Under the pieces are notes generated by a model. That model made no database searches, was not told where the DNA came from, and worked only from the letters and a program-made list of their open reading frames with translations. Shown piece by piece: positions 10,711 through 23,143 of a DNA stretch of 64,000 nucleotides (positions are counted from its first letter, which is position 1; every line of letters starts with the position of its first letter). Location of the stretch: contig CM065687.1 of assembly GCA_017654935.2 (NCBI GenBank), positions 14,506,144-14,570,143 on the forward strand. The letters are read 5' to 3'. The position numbers and the translations under genes are program-made. The stretch is from Phymorhynchus buccinoides. Lineage: Eukaryota; Mollusca; Gastropoda; Neogastropoda; Raphitomidae.

Positions 10711-11306
10711 TGTTATATGATAATGTTGTTAACAAGTGGGGGAACATCGCCAGAGGCCTCCATTACTATTATTAATATAAGTAATTTTATTTTATTTGTT
10801 CCATCTGATCCCAAGGGGGGGTAGCAACAAAAACTCTCCCGCCCTTGATGTCATGATGGAGTCCTAAAAAACTAAGTGATTTTGAGCTACAAAATGTAAA
10901 GGATTAACTGGTAATAGTAATGATGGTGAAGGTGAAGGTGGGGATGGTTAACGATTCTTGTATGCTCGGAACGGAGGGAGGGAGGGAAAGGGACCCCTCC
11001 TCTCAGCCCCGAGCAGTGGCAAGGCACCGCTTAAGTAGTCCCAAAAGGGGGGGGGGGGGGGGGGGGGGGAGCACAAGCGCAAAAGCGCGACGGCTACGAA
11101 AGAACCCCCCGTTGCGCGCGCCGGACACCCATCTGCAGGGGGAAGGGACTTTAAAAAATGGTGGGCTCAAAAGAGTCGCTTCGGCCCATCAGGCGCATGT
11201 TTTAGTTAAAAAGGGGAAGGAGGGAAAGGGAGCAGGAATGCAGGTAGGTGTCCGGCCCGCGCCCCGGAGGGACTCCATCCCCACCAACAAGAACAAATTT
11301 TAGTTT
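10711..11306. other. Non-coding stretch with poly-G tract
   Basis: AT-rich then GC-rich sequence with a G run at about 11047-11069. A 127-codon ORF (10920-11303) crosses the G tract and is low-complexity, so it is not called. Position suggests the 3' UTR of the minus-strand LINE that follows. Confidence 0.5.
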
Positions 11307-12560
11307 TTATATAAGATGATTGAATGACGCCTGGCCAATTGTCTCGGCGAGCCAAACTATTGGTGACCAACCTAATTTATCGTGTTTACTTAAAATATAT
11401 TTTTCATTGTATGTTAGATTATTTTGTTCAAATTTATCTATAACAGGTTGTAGTTCATTCTTCATCTGATTACAGGGATTAAAAATATGCTTTAAACTCA
11501 AGATTTATCCGCATTTGCATGGGGAGCTCTTACATTTACAGTAGATGGAGTCAGTGTAGAATCTGTTGATTCTGCCCTGAATTTTGTAGGGGACAGATAG
11601 AAAGAGTCCATCTTTAATACATTTCATGTACCGGGAGTGGGCCACGGAGTATGAATCCAACTCATCGGCCCACCTCCAGAACACACAACGTGTTAAGTGG
11701 TTTTTGAATTCAGAGAGGGATAATTTAATGTTTATGGTCTGGCCCTCGGTATGTTCTGCTGCCCTTTTGGCAGCTATATCCGCGAGGTCATTCCCCTTCA
11801 GTCCCAGATGGGAAGGAATCCACATTATAGTTAAATCAGTGCCTTTAATTCTTATTTGATGTATTAGGTTTTGTATTTCTTGAATAATTTTTCTTCTATT
11901 TTTGGTATTATTCTGCAGTGCTTGCACTGAGGATAGAGAATCTGTAAGAATTGTAACTTGGAAAGGTGATTTTGGAATTCATTAATAAAAAAAAGCAGGC
12001 TTCAAGGATTGCCCAGAGTTCTGCACTAAATATTGAGATTTTTGGATTTAGACAAAAGGATTTAGTTATTTTGAGGGTTGGAATGGTAAAAGCGCAACCT
12101 ATTTGTGATTCGGAGATCTTGGATCCGTCTGTGTAAATCAATAAATGGTGTTGAATTTCAGAGATTTTTTCTTTAGCAGCAACTGATAGTAGGTATGATT
12201 GAATTGATTTGGAATACATCTGGTGTAGTGAGATGTCAAAGTTTGCTGATTCCCATTCCCAATGTGGAATAGGAAATTTTGGGTGGGTTTCAATATCATC
12301 TATTTCCAGGCCTGCCATAGAAAGCATTTCCCGGGAATAGTCTAGTGGGTTGCAAACTTTCTGTGCAATTTGTGGTTTTTGTTGTTGAAAGGATGGATGG
12401 TTATACTAGAAGGGATCTTCAAATTCTGCAGAAAAGCTTTCTAGTGAAAAATAGTTTGTTGCATATCGCCTTGTTCAAAATGCTGAAGTATTTAATTTCA
12501 TGAGGTAATTTAGGGGAATCCATCCTATTGTCGTATCAGACCACAGCCTTTCTTTTATTC
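11307..12560 (-). pseudogene. LINE remnant with RNase H domain (frameshifted)
   Basis: Three minus-strand ORF pieces form the end of a non-LTR retrotransposon ORF2. The first (12327-11908) has the RNase HI motif YTDGSK and the SAELWAI block. The second (11927-11505) has IPSHLGLKGNDLADIAA with the C-terminal catalytic Asp, then a CKCK...CKC cysteine cluster. The third (11501-11307) continues with SLKHIFNPC, completing a C-terminal Cys/His motif. Breaks near 11920 and 11503 kill the frame. 12330-12560 is more decayed upstream sequence. RNase H after RT is typical of I/Jockey-group LINEs; exact clade not determinable. Confidence 0.85.
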
Positions 12561-12779
12561 TACCCCTTCACTGCTTGGTAGGAGTGCCGCTCGTAGTTGA
12601 TGACATCAATAATGATGTCATCACTTTTTATGTCATAGACCTAGAATAATGGTTCTTGGTTTAGATAAGCCAGGAAAGGTATATCTCTAGACCATTTTCT
12701 AAGAGGTTTGGTTCAAACTTTATAATTAAAAAATCAATATTTTCTATTTTTTCTTCTGGCTGTTAAGGGGTTTGCATAC

Positions 12780-13060
12780 ATATTTTGGCACGGTTACGTT
12801 TCTGTACATACAGTACATTATTCACAAAATAGCACTGGATGGCAACACAGTGAGTTGTAAGTCATGCTAAGGTATCTGTTCACGTTGATAGTTATTCACA
12901 AAATATATCTATGTCCCCAGGGAAACGCAGTGTTAGGCCACTCATAATATGACTTACAACTCAATGTGTTGCCATGGGGAAATAGTGATGTTAATAATGT
13001 TAACGTGTACATGTACTTTTATATTATTGAGTATATTTGAACTTGAACTTGAAAAGATAT
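12780..13060 (+). mobile_element. Inverted-repeat element or LINE tail
   Basis: About 28 bases at 12837-12864 (GGCAACACAGTGAGTTGTAA) are inverted at 12949-12977. The segment ends near 13035-13055 with TTGAACTTGAACTTGAA, a simple tail like those of non-LTR elements. Class uncertain. Just upstream, GATGACATCAATAATGATGTC (12598-12620) is a near-perfect palindrome. Confidence 0.4.
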
Positions 13061-13161
13061 GTGAGTGAAGGGCCTGCGTTTAGGATAATTATGTACCGCA
13101 CTCCACTAACTGGGCAAATTGAACAGTCTTACCAGAGACCATTTTTTGTTGTTCGACTTAA

Positions 13162-14777
<1,616 letters not shown>

Positions 14778-14834
<57 letters not shown>

Positions 14835-14835
14835 C

Positions 14836-14915
<80 letters not shown>
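14778..14915. repeat. (CT)n microsatellite
   Basis: CT array with two CCTCTCCT interruptions near 14830, followed by a short CACACA run. Confidence 0.98.
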
Positions 14916-14918
<3 letters not shown>

Positions 14919-15104
14919 CACGCACGCGCACACACACATTTATGTAGAACAGAAGAAAAACATTTATTCATCACGAAGCAAGAGACGTAAACATTGAATA
15001 ATTTGTAATAAACAGAATCGTCGACTTGAAACGACGCAATTCACAAAAGATAATGTCTGGGAAACCATCAATGTATGATTGCATGATAATGGCTTTGTCT
15101 GGAG

Positions 15105-15380
15105 ATGCACTGGCCTGGCCTGTCCTTGGGGATTGCTGGATGCGTGATAGGTTTCCTAGTGGGGTGTGTTTTGCCAGTGGGCTCTGCAGTCATGAAAAAC
15201 GGACTGGTACACCCATGGGGACACTTTCGCAAGGACTTTAAAAGAAAATTACATCAGGGAAGAGTTTCACTAGGGGTCGCTATTCGGCGACTAAGAAACG
15301 ACGTTACAAAACGTTTGCGGAAGAATATTACAAGCTCTTGTCTGGTTGGCAAAAAAGGTATCATTTTAACCATACCTTAA
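15105..15380 (+). other. Unassigned ORF with hydrophobic N-terminal segment
   Basis: A 91-codon ORF with a glycine-rich hydrophobic stretch (LSLGIAGCVIGFLVGCVLPV) followed by basic residues, like one membrane segment plus a tail. Bases 15166-15238, encoding GSAVMKNGL and GHF, recur at 63208-63283 on the plus strand and 17530-17457 on the minus strand. No family recognised; could be a decayed exon or a shared repeat fragment. No upstream ATG context or splice sites confirmed. Confidence 0.25.
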
Positions 15381-16145
15381 TGGGCCAATCAACAACAACA
15401 ACAAGAAATGTATTAACCCCTTGCAAGTCACGTGATAGTTCACCGAGTGCTTGCTTGGGGAGAGACTCAGAGCGCTCGCCAAACTATCGGCAAACAAAGG
15501 TGTTTCTTAGGGCCGTTTCTGCCGAATTGTGCTAACAGCTACGAGCGTTCGCCCTTGTGAAACGGACCCCGGGTGTTCATTCAATAGCAACTGCACAGAT
15601 TTAATGTCCTTAATTGTGCCTAAACTTATATAGGTCATTTCAGAACATTGGCATGAAAACGTGACACATTAGAAGCGTTATAAATGAACATGGGATGTTT
15701 TATGACTACAAAGTACAATTAAAATTATCTGTTTTCGCTAATGAAATATAAACGCTTTCAGATAGGCTTTCGATTGCGTTGTTTAGATGAACATAAACAA
15801 ATGCCATGAACGCAGTGAAAGGGCGAATTTTCTGGATTTTAGTTTTGTTTTTTAAATAGATCGATGCTCAGAAATTGAAAAAAAATCGTCTGCTAAACGA
15901 GACTTTGAACTGAGTCGAAAGAGGAAATGATGACAGGCTCTGAACGTGAAGGAAGTACAATCGCATGATGTCGATGTCAATGCGCTGCTGTCGGCGCATG
16001 AACTGCACACTTATGTGTCAAACTGTACCTTTCATTGATTTTCGCTGCAAGACACCGTCTACTAAAAATGGCTGCAGAAGACAAAGGGCTGAACTCCAAC
16101 AATCACAAACACTCTGGGAATTCAAAAGAAACGACAGTTGTGTCC
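15381..16145. other. Intergenic, no feature seen
   Basis: No conserved ORF, repeat or RNA signal was recognised. Confidence 0.5.
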
Positions 16146-16366
16146 AACTCAGTATTCCAACTAGTTTCTTAGACACACCATGACACAATATAGTTTTTAA
16201 CGTCCAAATCAGTACTACACATCATGACACAAAATAGTTTTCAACGTCCAAATCAGTATTTCAACTAGTTTCTTAGACACATCATGACACAATATAGTTT
16301 TTAATGTCCAAATCAGTACTCAAACTAGTTTATTATACACATCATGAGACAAAATAGTTTTTAACG
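16146..16366. repeat. ~60-75-bp tandem repeat
   Basis: Four degenerate units containing CATCATGACACAAAATAG, TTTTTAACGTCCAAATCAGT and ACTAGTTTCTTAGACACA. Non-coding. Confidence 0.85.
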
Positions 16367-16735
16367 CCAGAGTTGGGGGGGTTTCTACGTCAGGCTGCAT
16401 GTTGCGTCACAAGTAAAATAATTATCAAATTCTTCTTCGCTGAGCGTGGCCACAATCAAACCCCGTGCTTAGAAAAAAGCCAACATTTCAGTTGCGGCTT
16501 TAGACGAGTTAGAGACGAAAACGATATAGCCAAAACGGGTCAGAAAACTTTATTCTTCAAACTACAGTAGTCAACAAAAGCGTATTTTTCGCTGAGAGCC
16601 GATTTTAAACGATTTTTCACCAACAAGAGGCCGGATATCTCCTTCAGTGTGCATTACGCCAACATATAAGTACCTGTCAGCACGCATGTCAATATGCATA
16701 GAATAATGTAAAATAGTACACTCATTTGATTACAA
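16367..16735. other. Intergenic, no feature seen
   Basis: A 65-codon ORF (16373-16570) has no recognisable content. Otherwise unremarkable AT-rich sequence up to the edge of the alignable inverted duplication. Confidence 0.4.
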
Positions 16736-17808
16736 CTGTTGGCACAAGCAACAAGGAAACTATGTAAACAATGCCTTTCCTTTAAATGTTGTTTTCACCA
16801 CGATTATGAGAGAATGTGGTCACTTTTGCAAATCTAAAACACTCTTATAATCATATGGAAAGTTCACACTATTAATTACCCTTAAAAATGGAGTCAAGAA
16901 AAATCAACACAATGGCAATGTTAAATAAGGACTTGAGCGAAATGAGGGGAATTATAGCGCAAATTGTAATCAAGTTATAATTTCAAAAAAAGATAAAATT
17001 ATACAAATACTGGGCAAAGGTGAAGTTTAGGTACCCCTCATAATTATGGTCTTGGCTTTCAAACTCAATGCCGGTTCAATACAGTTGTCTTTTTATATTG
17101 TGAAAATAACCACAGCCCAGCACTAACTTTATCTCTTACCCTATATATATAAATTAATTCAATTCTTACCCAAGCAAAGCAAAACATTGCTTTTTATTGA
17201 ATTTGTTTTTGAGAAAATTCGAGGGGGGAGAGGTGGGGTACCGAAACTGAAACAATGAAATAGAAACACCCGATGGTGCTGATGGGACCCAGAGACGCTC
17301 TCCACTGACTTGCCATACCAACACAAGAGCAGGCCTAAACCAGCCTTGGAAGCCTGTGCTATGTTATGTAGGTGTAGGCATGCACGGGACATTCCATTAA
17401 GCATGCAAGGCATATACCTGCTTTCGACTTAGTGACCAATTAGATATGACGCGAAGGAGTCCTTGTGAAAGTGTCCCATGGGTGTCCCAGCCCGTTTTTC
17501 ATGACTGCAGAGCCCACCGGCAAAAACACCACCACTCAGAAAGCTACTAGTGTTGCACTACATCTTTTATTGATCAGCTATTTAGGGTGGCCTTCCCCAA
17601 AATTACAACTTATAAGTAAATTAGCTTATCACAGTTTTAATTATCATTTTAACATTATTCAGGTCAAGCGTTTGTGAAGAAAATTCTTTCCATTAAATGT
17701 TGGAAAAGTCTGTTGTTCCAATATGCCCTAGACCGTTCTAGCAAAATAGAGAAGAAAAACAGTTTCCAAAGCAGCAGTGCACTTTGAGACCTCCTTGAGA
17801 CCTCCCCC

Positions 17809-17809
<1 letters not shown>

Positions 17810-17887
<78 letters not shown>
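17810..17887. repeat. Poly-C tract, 78 bases
   Basis: Uninterrupted C homopolymer. In the inverted partner (62886-62948) the tract is G-rich with T and A interruptions and shorter. Overlapping poly-proline or poly-glycine ORFs are artefacts. Confidence 0.97.
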
Positions 17888-17889
<2 letters not shown>

Positions 17890-18659
17890 TAAAAACAGCA
17901 ACAACAAAACCCGGTGGAACAACAACAGCATAATCTTTACGATTTCACTATCATCCTCATCTGGACAAAATGGATGTTCAATTGTTGGTTCAGAAATTGA
18001 GTGTAGTGCGAAAGGTTTGAAGGTAATGCCAATGGAAAGAAATGATAATACTTATTTACAGGGAATAGATAGCTGGCTGACAACTGAACTTTACTGTGAC
18101 ACTCCCCTATTCTGGAGGGCTTCTCTCAAAGTAAGTTGCTTTGACATTTTGTGTGTGTAGAACTTTTTAAATCATCTTCAAAAAATGTTCACTATACTAA
18201 TTCTTCATAACACAAACAATAGCATGGTTATTAAAAGTTCACCGGATCCTTTCTGATGTTTATAATTGATGAAGACCAACATTGATCAAAATATTGCCTT
18301 GGCAGGTAGGGCCTACCTACTATTGACAAAGCAGTATCAAGACCATTGACTGTGTGCTTTCCAGTGAATGAAATCCTCAAGCCTTTAAAATAGGCCTATC
18401 AACTGTTGGTGAATAAAGAAACATCTTCAAGTGACAGTCCGGATCATCCATTTGCTCGCACTCACAATTTGAACGGTGGTGTAATGATGAAAGGTTTGTT
18501 TGGTTGATATCGGTGGGGTTTTTTAATGTTTGTTTATTGTTTTGTATTTGTTTTTAATAATATTATTGTCACAGACTGAGAGAAACCAGCGGAGACAGAC
18601 AACGACAACAGCAACAACAAAAATCTCAATTGCAAGAGTAATTACTGTACTGTTTTTGT

Positions 18660-18935
18660 TGTTGTTGATGATGATTATGTTTGATAATTATGATGATGAT
18701 AATGACTCCTAGTGATAATGATGATGATTGATAATGTTGATAATAATGTTGTTGTTAAAGAGGATGATGATGATTGTGATGATGATGATGATAATGTTGT
18801 TGGTGATGATGAGGATGGTGATAATTTTGTTGTTGATGAGGATTATGATGATGGTGATGACGATGATGATGGAAAATAATGATGATGATGATGATGATGG
18901 AAAATCATGAGGACAATGATGATGGATAATGATAT
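18660..18935. repeat. Degenerate (TGA)n trinucleotide region
   Basis: Mostly GAT/ATG triplets with GTTGTT patches, inverted at 61845-62110. Repetitive Met/Asp or His/Ile ORFs here are not genes. It lies 3' of receptor A. Confidence 0.92.
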
Positions 18936-19147
18936 ACACTCGTTCCATTTGTCGTGTACCAATCAGATAAGTTTGGCAGTGTATCATAAAAGCTACAATA
19001 ACATTATCTCCCATTTCACGACCAGGTAGGGCTTACAGCACCCACAGTAAATACAAGGGTGGAAACTTAACAACTGCAGTAACTGTGAGAGAGCTGGGCC
19101 TGAAGAAAAAAAAATAACAGCAATGTATATGTTGTTTTGCATTGAAC

Positions 19148-22100
19148 TCATAGTTTGTTTGGTACTTTGCTTGTTTGCTTGCTGAATTGTTTGTTTCTGC
19201 CACACCTGGTTTTCAGAGCCTCCAGCAGTGTCTTTTCCTTGGACTGCTGTCGATGCTGCAGGACAATGTTCACCAGGATGAGAGCTGGATTCAGGGCTGA
19301 GTTGAGGGGCAGCAGGAACACCACCATGGCATTGTAGACCCCGTGCACCACCACACTCTGTGACACCACCGTCCTGACAAGACCCAGCGACACCCAGCAC
19401 AGCGCATCTGTGCCTGCCACAGCCCTCATCAGCTGCACCGCGCAATACACCCGTCTCCTGCTGGGCTCCAGAGCCAGCTGAAAACGTGGGGTGTGAATCT
19501 GCACAACAATTAAACTGGCTATGATGATAGCAGAGATGATAGCATTAATGACGATGATAGCCGTGAACCACTGGAAACCTCGGTGAAAACGAAAGTGGTC
19601 GAACAAGGCCAGGCGACACAAACCAGATTGACCCTGGACACCCCAGTGGGACAGACCAGGGAGAAAAGGTACAGCGGACAACAGAATTCCAACAAACCAA
19701 GTGACTACACACACAGCACATATCACACGTTGGTTGTTTCTCTGTGATTGTCTGAAGTGATGCAGAACGATCATGTGATTGACAGTGATTAGAAATACAA
19801 CACCGATTGAAACCACACTGGACAACACAGACAGAAAACCAGTGACTTTGCACAGGGGACTGCCGGTCCACTTCTGTTCCATCTGGACATAACGTCCATG
19901 GAAGGTGTAGTCTGCAATGAGGGCAGCACTGACATGGCAGCCCATGAAGATGTTGGCCATGTTCAGGTGGACAAGGGTGGACACAAAGTCACCTCCAAGG
20001 GTTTCCTTGATGGCAAACATCACGATGATACAAACCAGGTTACCCACAATGGCGAACACGGCCATCACCCAAAACACAGTCCTGTGCATTGCAGAGGGCA
20101 GCAGTCTGTCACACGAGGGAAGGATGCCCTGAGGAGAAAAGCACTCAATGTCATGCCAGTCTTCAGGGAGGACGTTCTGGCAGCAAAACCTGTGGTTGGA
20201 GGACAAAATAGTTTCCAAATGATCTGAACGTGATAAAATGTCAAATGAAAAATAATGCAAAAAATTTCCTCTGATATCCAGCATTTTGAGTTGTGGCACG
20301 TTTTTGAAAGTAAGAGGACCAATAGTTTCTATCACAGAAAAGGATAAATTTAAACCCGTTGTACGGGGTAAATACAGTCCATTGTCAAGTACACTAACGT
20401 GTGTCTGTGATAGATCCAGTTTCTTTAAGGAATGTAAGCTGATTCCCTTGATTTCATTCTTCACTTCACTTAGTGGATTATTTGTCAACAAAAGAACTCT
20501 TAAATTTATTGACGCTTTAAGAACAGTCACATCAAGAGTTTCAATAATGTTATTGGACAAATCAACGAACTGCAGATTTACCAGCTTCACTGCAGATACG
20601 TTTAGTAAGGAACAATGTGACAAATCAAGAAACACCAGATACCAATTCTGTGTGAAATCAGCCGGTGACATTCCTGATCCAGAGGCATGGACCTGTCGAA
20701 GGTTGGAAAAGACATCAGCAGAGAAACGATGCCTGCACTGAACAGAGAAACCCAGACACACACAGCCCTGGGGGCAGGTCCTGTCACACATCAGTTCATC
20801 ATCCCGCTGTGGACACTGACCCCAGCCATCACACAGGTGATCTCCGTGCACACACACACTGGACGATCGGCAACGATACAAACCAGGACATGTCACTGTC
20901 GCACAGCCTTGTTCATCCTCTCCTTTGATACAGTCAGAGTAGCCGTTGCAGCGTGTGTAGAAAGGCAGGCAGTAGGTCCATTCGCATGTACAGCTGTAGT
21001 GGCTCACTGGACAATAGTGGTCAGTGGTCATTACTCGCTGGTGAAAGTAGCCTGTGCCGTCTAGGTCAATGTGAAGTCTGCGCCCGTAGCTTACCTTTTG
21101 TTCTGGAGGTATGTATGTGGTGGTTCTGTCCCTTCCGTATTTTTGTGTGTTCCAAAAATTGTACACTTCATCAGAATCGTCCAGACAGTCTGAAAATTCA
21201 TTGCTATATTGAGAGTTTGACACACACTGGCCGTTATTACAGTGGAAATTAGAACAAAATGGATGTTGACAGAAATCCTCATCACTGTGGTCAGGACAGT
21301 CGTGCCTGAAGTCACACACTACAGTGTAGGAAACTGGGGTCCTTTCACCATCATCACATGTGAACACAGAGTACGAATACTTCACTGCTTCTTCAAGTGC
21401 AGCAATTTCATTTTCTGTGTGTCCATCAGTTTTGTTAAAGGAAAATGGACACCGCAAGAACTCTGTTTTCCAGCAATGACTACTGAAGTCACATTTCAAG
21501 AAAAAGTGCACTACATGATCTGATGAACAAAGAAATAACACCTGCTGCGTATTTCTGTGTATGGACTGGACAGACTGTGTATGGTGATGGACAATTTGCA
21601 GAGCAAAATAACCTGGGGAGGGCAACTTTCTTTCACAGAGCGCAAGCCTGTTCATCTTCCAGGTAGATGGATTGTTGAAGTAAAAATAAATCCATGGTAT
21701 TTCCTTAAGAAAGTAACACCGCTCAGAATTTACATATTCTTGAATACTTTCAGGGACATTAAATATTAAATGATTAACGTTGTAGATCAGTGTCTTATCC
21801 GCCCAGTGACGAAATGTGCGGTACAGAAAAGGCATGTTGAACCATCCGATCATCATACCGAAGAAACTGTCAATTGTTAAGGAATTTTCAAAAATAGGTG
21901 ATGAATCCATTTGTTCTCTTTGTGTTTTTATTGAAGCTAATCCAGCGCCCATGCTTTGACACTTGTAAACAAAGGACGTTTGGTAATCTGCGATATCCAG
22001 TGAAATCAACTTGAAACACTTGTTGGTGGAAGCCACCATCCCCTGGCACTGAGGACTGCTGAAAGGACAGTGCTCTGTCTCATCCTGACCACTGTCACAC

Positions 22101-23095
22101 TGCACATGCTGATTACAATGCACGTGTCGCTGAAACCTGAAGTAATGGTCCACAGAGCAGTTGAGTGAACCAGAAGGCAGCACCTGGGGCTGATGTGCTT
22201 CAGGCAACATGGAGAAGTACAGTCTGAAGCCTTCATGGTACGATTTTTCATATCTGCAAGTGATTCGAAGTGATGATGGGAATACTTTAGGCATTGTAAA
22301 AAGCTGAAGATAGATGTGACCATAGGCGGGTTTAGTTGCTTTCAGTTTTCTGTACGAGACATCCATTACAGTTAGATGCCTTTGTCTGTTATGACTTTGC
22401 ACTTGCTGGACGCTGACCACTGTAACATGTCCAGCAGGTCCGTTCAGCTTTTGTTTGAAATATCTTGTAGCAGGATCGGACTTTAAAATAGGCATGATGA
22501 GATAACCAGTATGCCTTGTTATATACTGCAATATAAAATGTAACTGTTTGATTATACTGAGAGCAATTTCTGCCAGAGGATTGTTGGTGCTTAAAATGAA
22601 AGTGCTCTGTTTTGTAGATTCAAAAAATGTTTCTTCCAAGCTATGATACTTACATCTAATTTTCAGCTGGTAAAATCTCCCATCATATATCACTGGACTG
22701 AAATGAGTAGAGTTACACCAGTAAACCAGTCTTCTCACACGAACACGAAGATACAATTTCTGCGGTGTTCTGACATGAAGCTTGCAGAAGGACGTGGAAT
22801 GTCCACAGAAGCCGTGGATCACCCCGGGCAGTGCAGGGAACCGGGGCAGACTGTGCTCACAGTCTGAGGCATTGGTCTGCACGGCAGTGTGGTTGGAGAA
22901 GGCCTGGTTCTTGGGGCACTGCACGCCAGGGCACAAGGCACAGAGGTCCTGGGTAGCACCAGTAGTGGGAAGACTAAGGGTGTTGTCTGGACTGTGTAAA
23001 CCGTTTTCCGTGTTCTGTGGACCATTGGTAGAGTGTCGACTGAGGATGTTGCCTGTTGTTTTTTGCAGTGCGTTAACAAAGAGATAATATATCAA
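19148..23095 (-). CDS. Receptor A: GRL101-like LDLa/C-type-lectin/LRR 7TM receptor, motif-poor
   Basis: A 1315-residue open exon encodes a plasma-membrane receptor of the GRL101/relaxin-receptor-like group. Order: Cys-rich N-terminus; LDLa-like module (~312-343, CDSGQDETEHC); C-type-lectin-like fold (~349-488); LDLa modules at ~579-609, 611-642, 695-731 and 736-770; LRR N-cap (774-786, CPQGCVC); LRRs (~795-970); seven membrane helices (~1004-1280). Unlike receptor B, TM2 has NMANIFMG without the usual Asp, TM3 ends VNHM instead of D/E-R-Y, TM6 has CWVS without Pro, and TM7 has NPALI instead of NPxxY. Loss of all four suggests atypical signalling (inference). The open frame begins with TTG and the first in-frame ATG is residue 201, so the signal peptide must lie in an unseen upstream exon. 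A second, broken copy lies at 57690-61617. Confidence 0.9.
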   Translation of the reverse strand: MIYYLFVNALQKTTGNILSRHSTNGPQNTENGLHSPDNTLSLPTTGATQDLCALCPGVQCPKNQAFSNHTAVQTNASDCEHSLPRFPALPGVIHGFCGHSTSFCKLHVRTPQKLYLRVRVRRLVYWCNSTHFSPVIYDGRFYQLKIRCKYHSLEETFFESTKQSTFILSTNNPLAEIALSIIKQLHFILQYITRHTGYLIMPILKSDPATRYFKQKLNGPAGHVTVVSVQQVQSHNRQRHLTVMDVSYRKLKATKPAYGHIYLQLFTMPKVFPSSLRITCRYEKSYHEGFRLYFSMLPEAHQPQVLPSGSLNCSVDHYFRFQRHVHCNQHVQCDSGQDETEHCPFSSPQCQGMVASTNKCFKLISLDIADYQTSFVYKCQSMGAGLASIKTQREQMDSSPIFENSLTIDSFFGMMIGWFNMPFLYRTFRHWADKTLIYNVNHLIFNVPESIQEYVNSERCYFLKEIPWIYFYFNNPSTWKMNRLALCERKLPSPGYFALQIVHHHTQSVQSIHRNTQQVLFLCSSDHVVHFFLKCDFSSHCWKTEFLRCPFSFNKTDGHTENEIAALEEAVKYSYSVFTCDDGERTPVSYTVVCDFRHDCPDHSDEDFCQHPFCSNFHCNNGQCVSNSQYSNEFSDCLDDSDEVYNFWNTQKYGRDRTTTYIPPEQKVSYGRRLHIDLDGTGYFHQRVMTTDHYCPVSHYSCTCEWTYCLPFYTRCNGYSDCIKGEDEQGCATVTCPGLYRCRSSSVCVHGDHLCDGWGQCPQRDDELMCDRTCPQGCVCLGFSVQCRHRFSADVFSNLRQVHASGSGMSPADFTQNWYLVFLDLSHCSLLNVSAVKLVNLQFVDLSNNIIETLDVTVLKASINLRVLLLTNNPLSEVKNEIKGISLHSLKKLDLSQTHVSVLDNGLYLPRTTGLNLSFSVIETIGPLTFKNVPQLKMLDIRGNFLHYFSFDILSRSDHLETILSSNHRFCCQNVLPEDWHDIECFSPQGILPSCDRLLPSAMHRTVFWVMAVFAIVGNLVCIIVMFAIKETLGGDFVSTLVHLNMANIFMGCHVSAALIADYTFHGRYVQMEQKWTGSPLCKVTGFLSVLSSVVSIGVVFLITVNHMIVLHHFRQSQRNNQRVICAVCVVTWFVGILLSAVPFLPGLSHWGVQGQSGLCRLALFDHFRFHRGFQWFTAIIVINAIISAIIIASLIVVQIHTPRFQLALEPSRRRVYCAVQLMRAVAGTDALCWVSLGLVRTVVSQSVVVHGVYNAMVVFLLPLNSALNPALILVNIVLQHRQQSKEKTLLEALKTRCGRNKQFSKQTSKVPNKL

Positions 23096-23143
23096 TTTTA
23101 ACTAATTACCAGAAATAAAATGCACGTAAATTCATGTCCTGTG

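Larger units (their letters stand above)
16736..23143. repeat. Inverted duplication, arm 1 (partner 57609-64000)
   Basis: Carries receptor A and about 2.4 kb of its 3' flank. The reverse complement matches 57609-64000 throughout: receptor exon, TGA/ATG repeat, poly-C tract and distal flank. The partner continues to the window edge, so the arm may extend below 16736. Confidence 0.93.

Noticed and set aside
10920..11303. 127-codon Gly/Lys/Arg-rich ORF
   Set aside because: Crosses a poly-G tract and lies in likely LINE 3' UTR; no domain.
17728..18160. Poly-Gly and poly-Pro ORFs across the C tract
   Set aside because: Produced by the homopolymer; the inverted partner has different length and frame.
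19898..21523. Many antisense ORFs inside receptor A and its inverted copy
   Set aside because: Shadow frames of a well-supported coding exon; no independent motifs.
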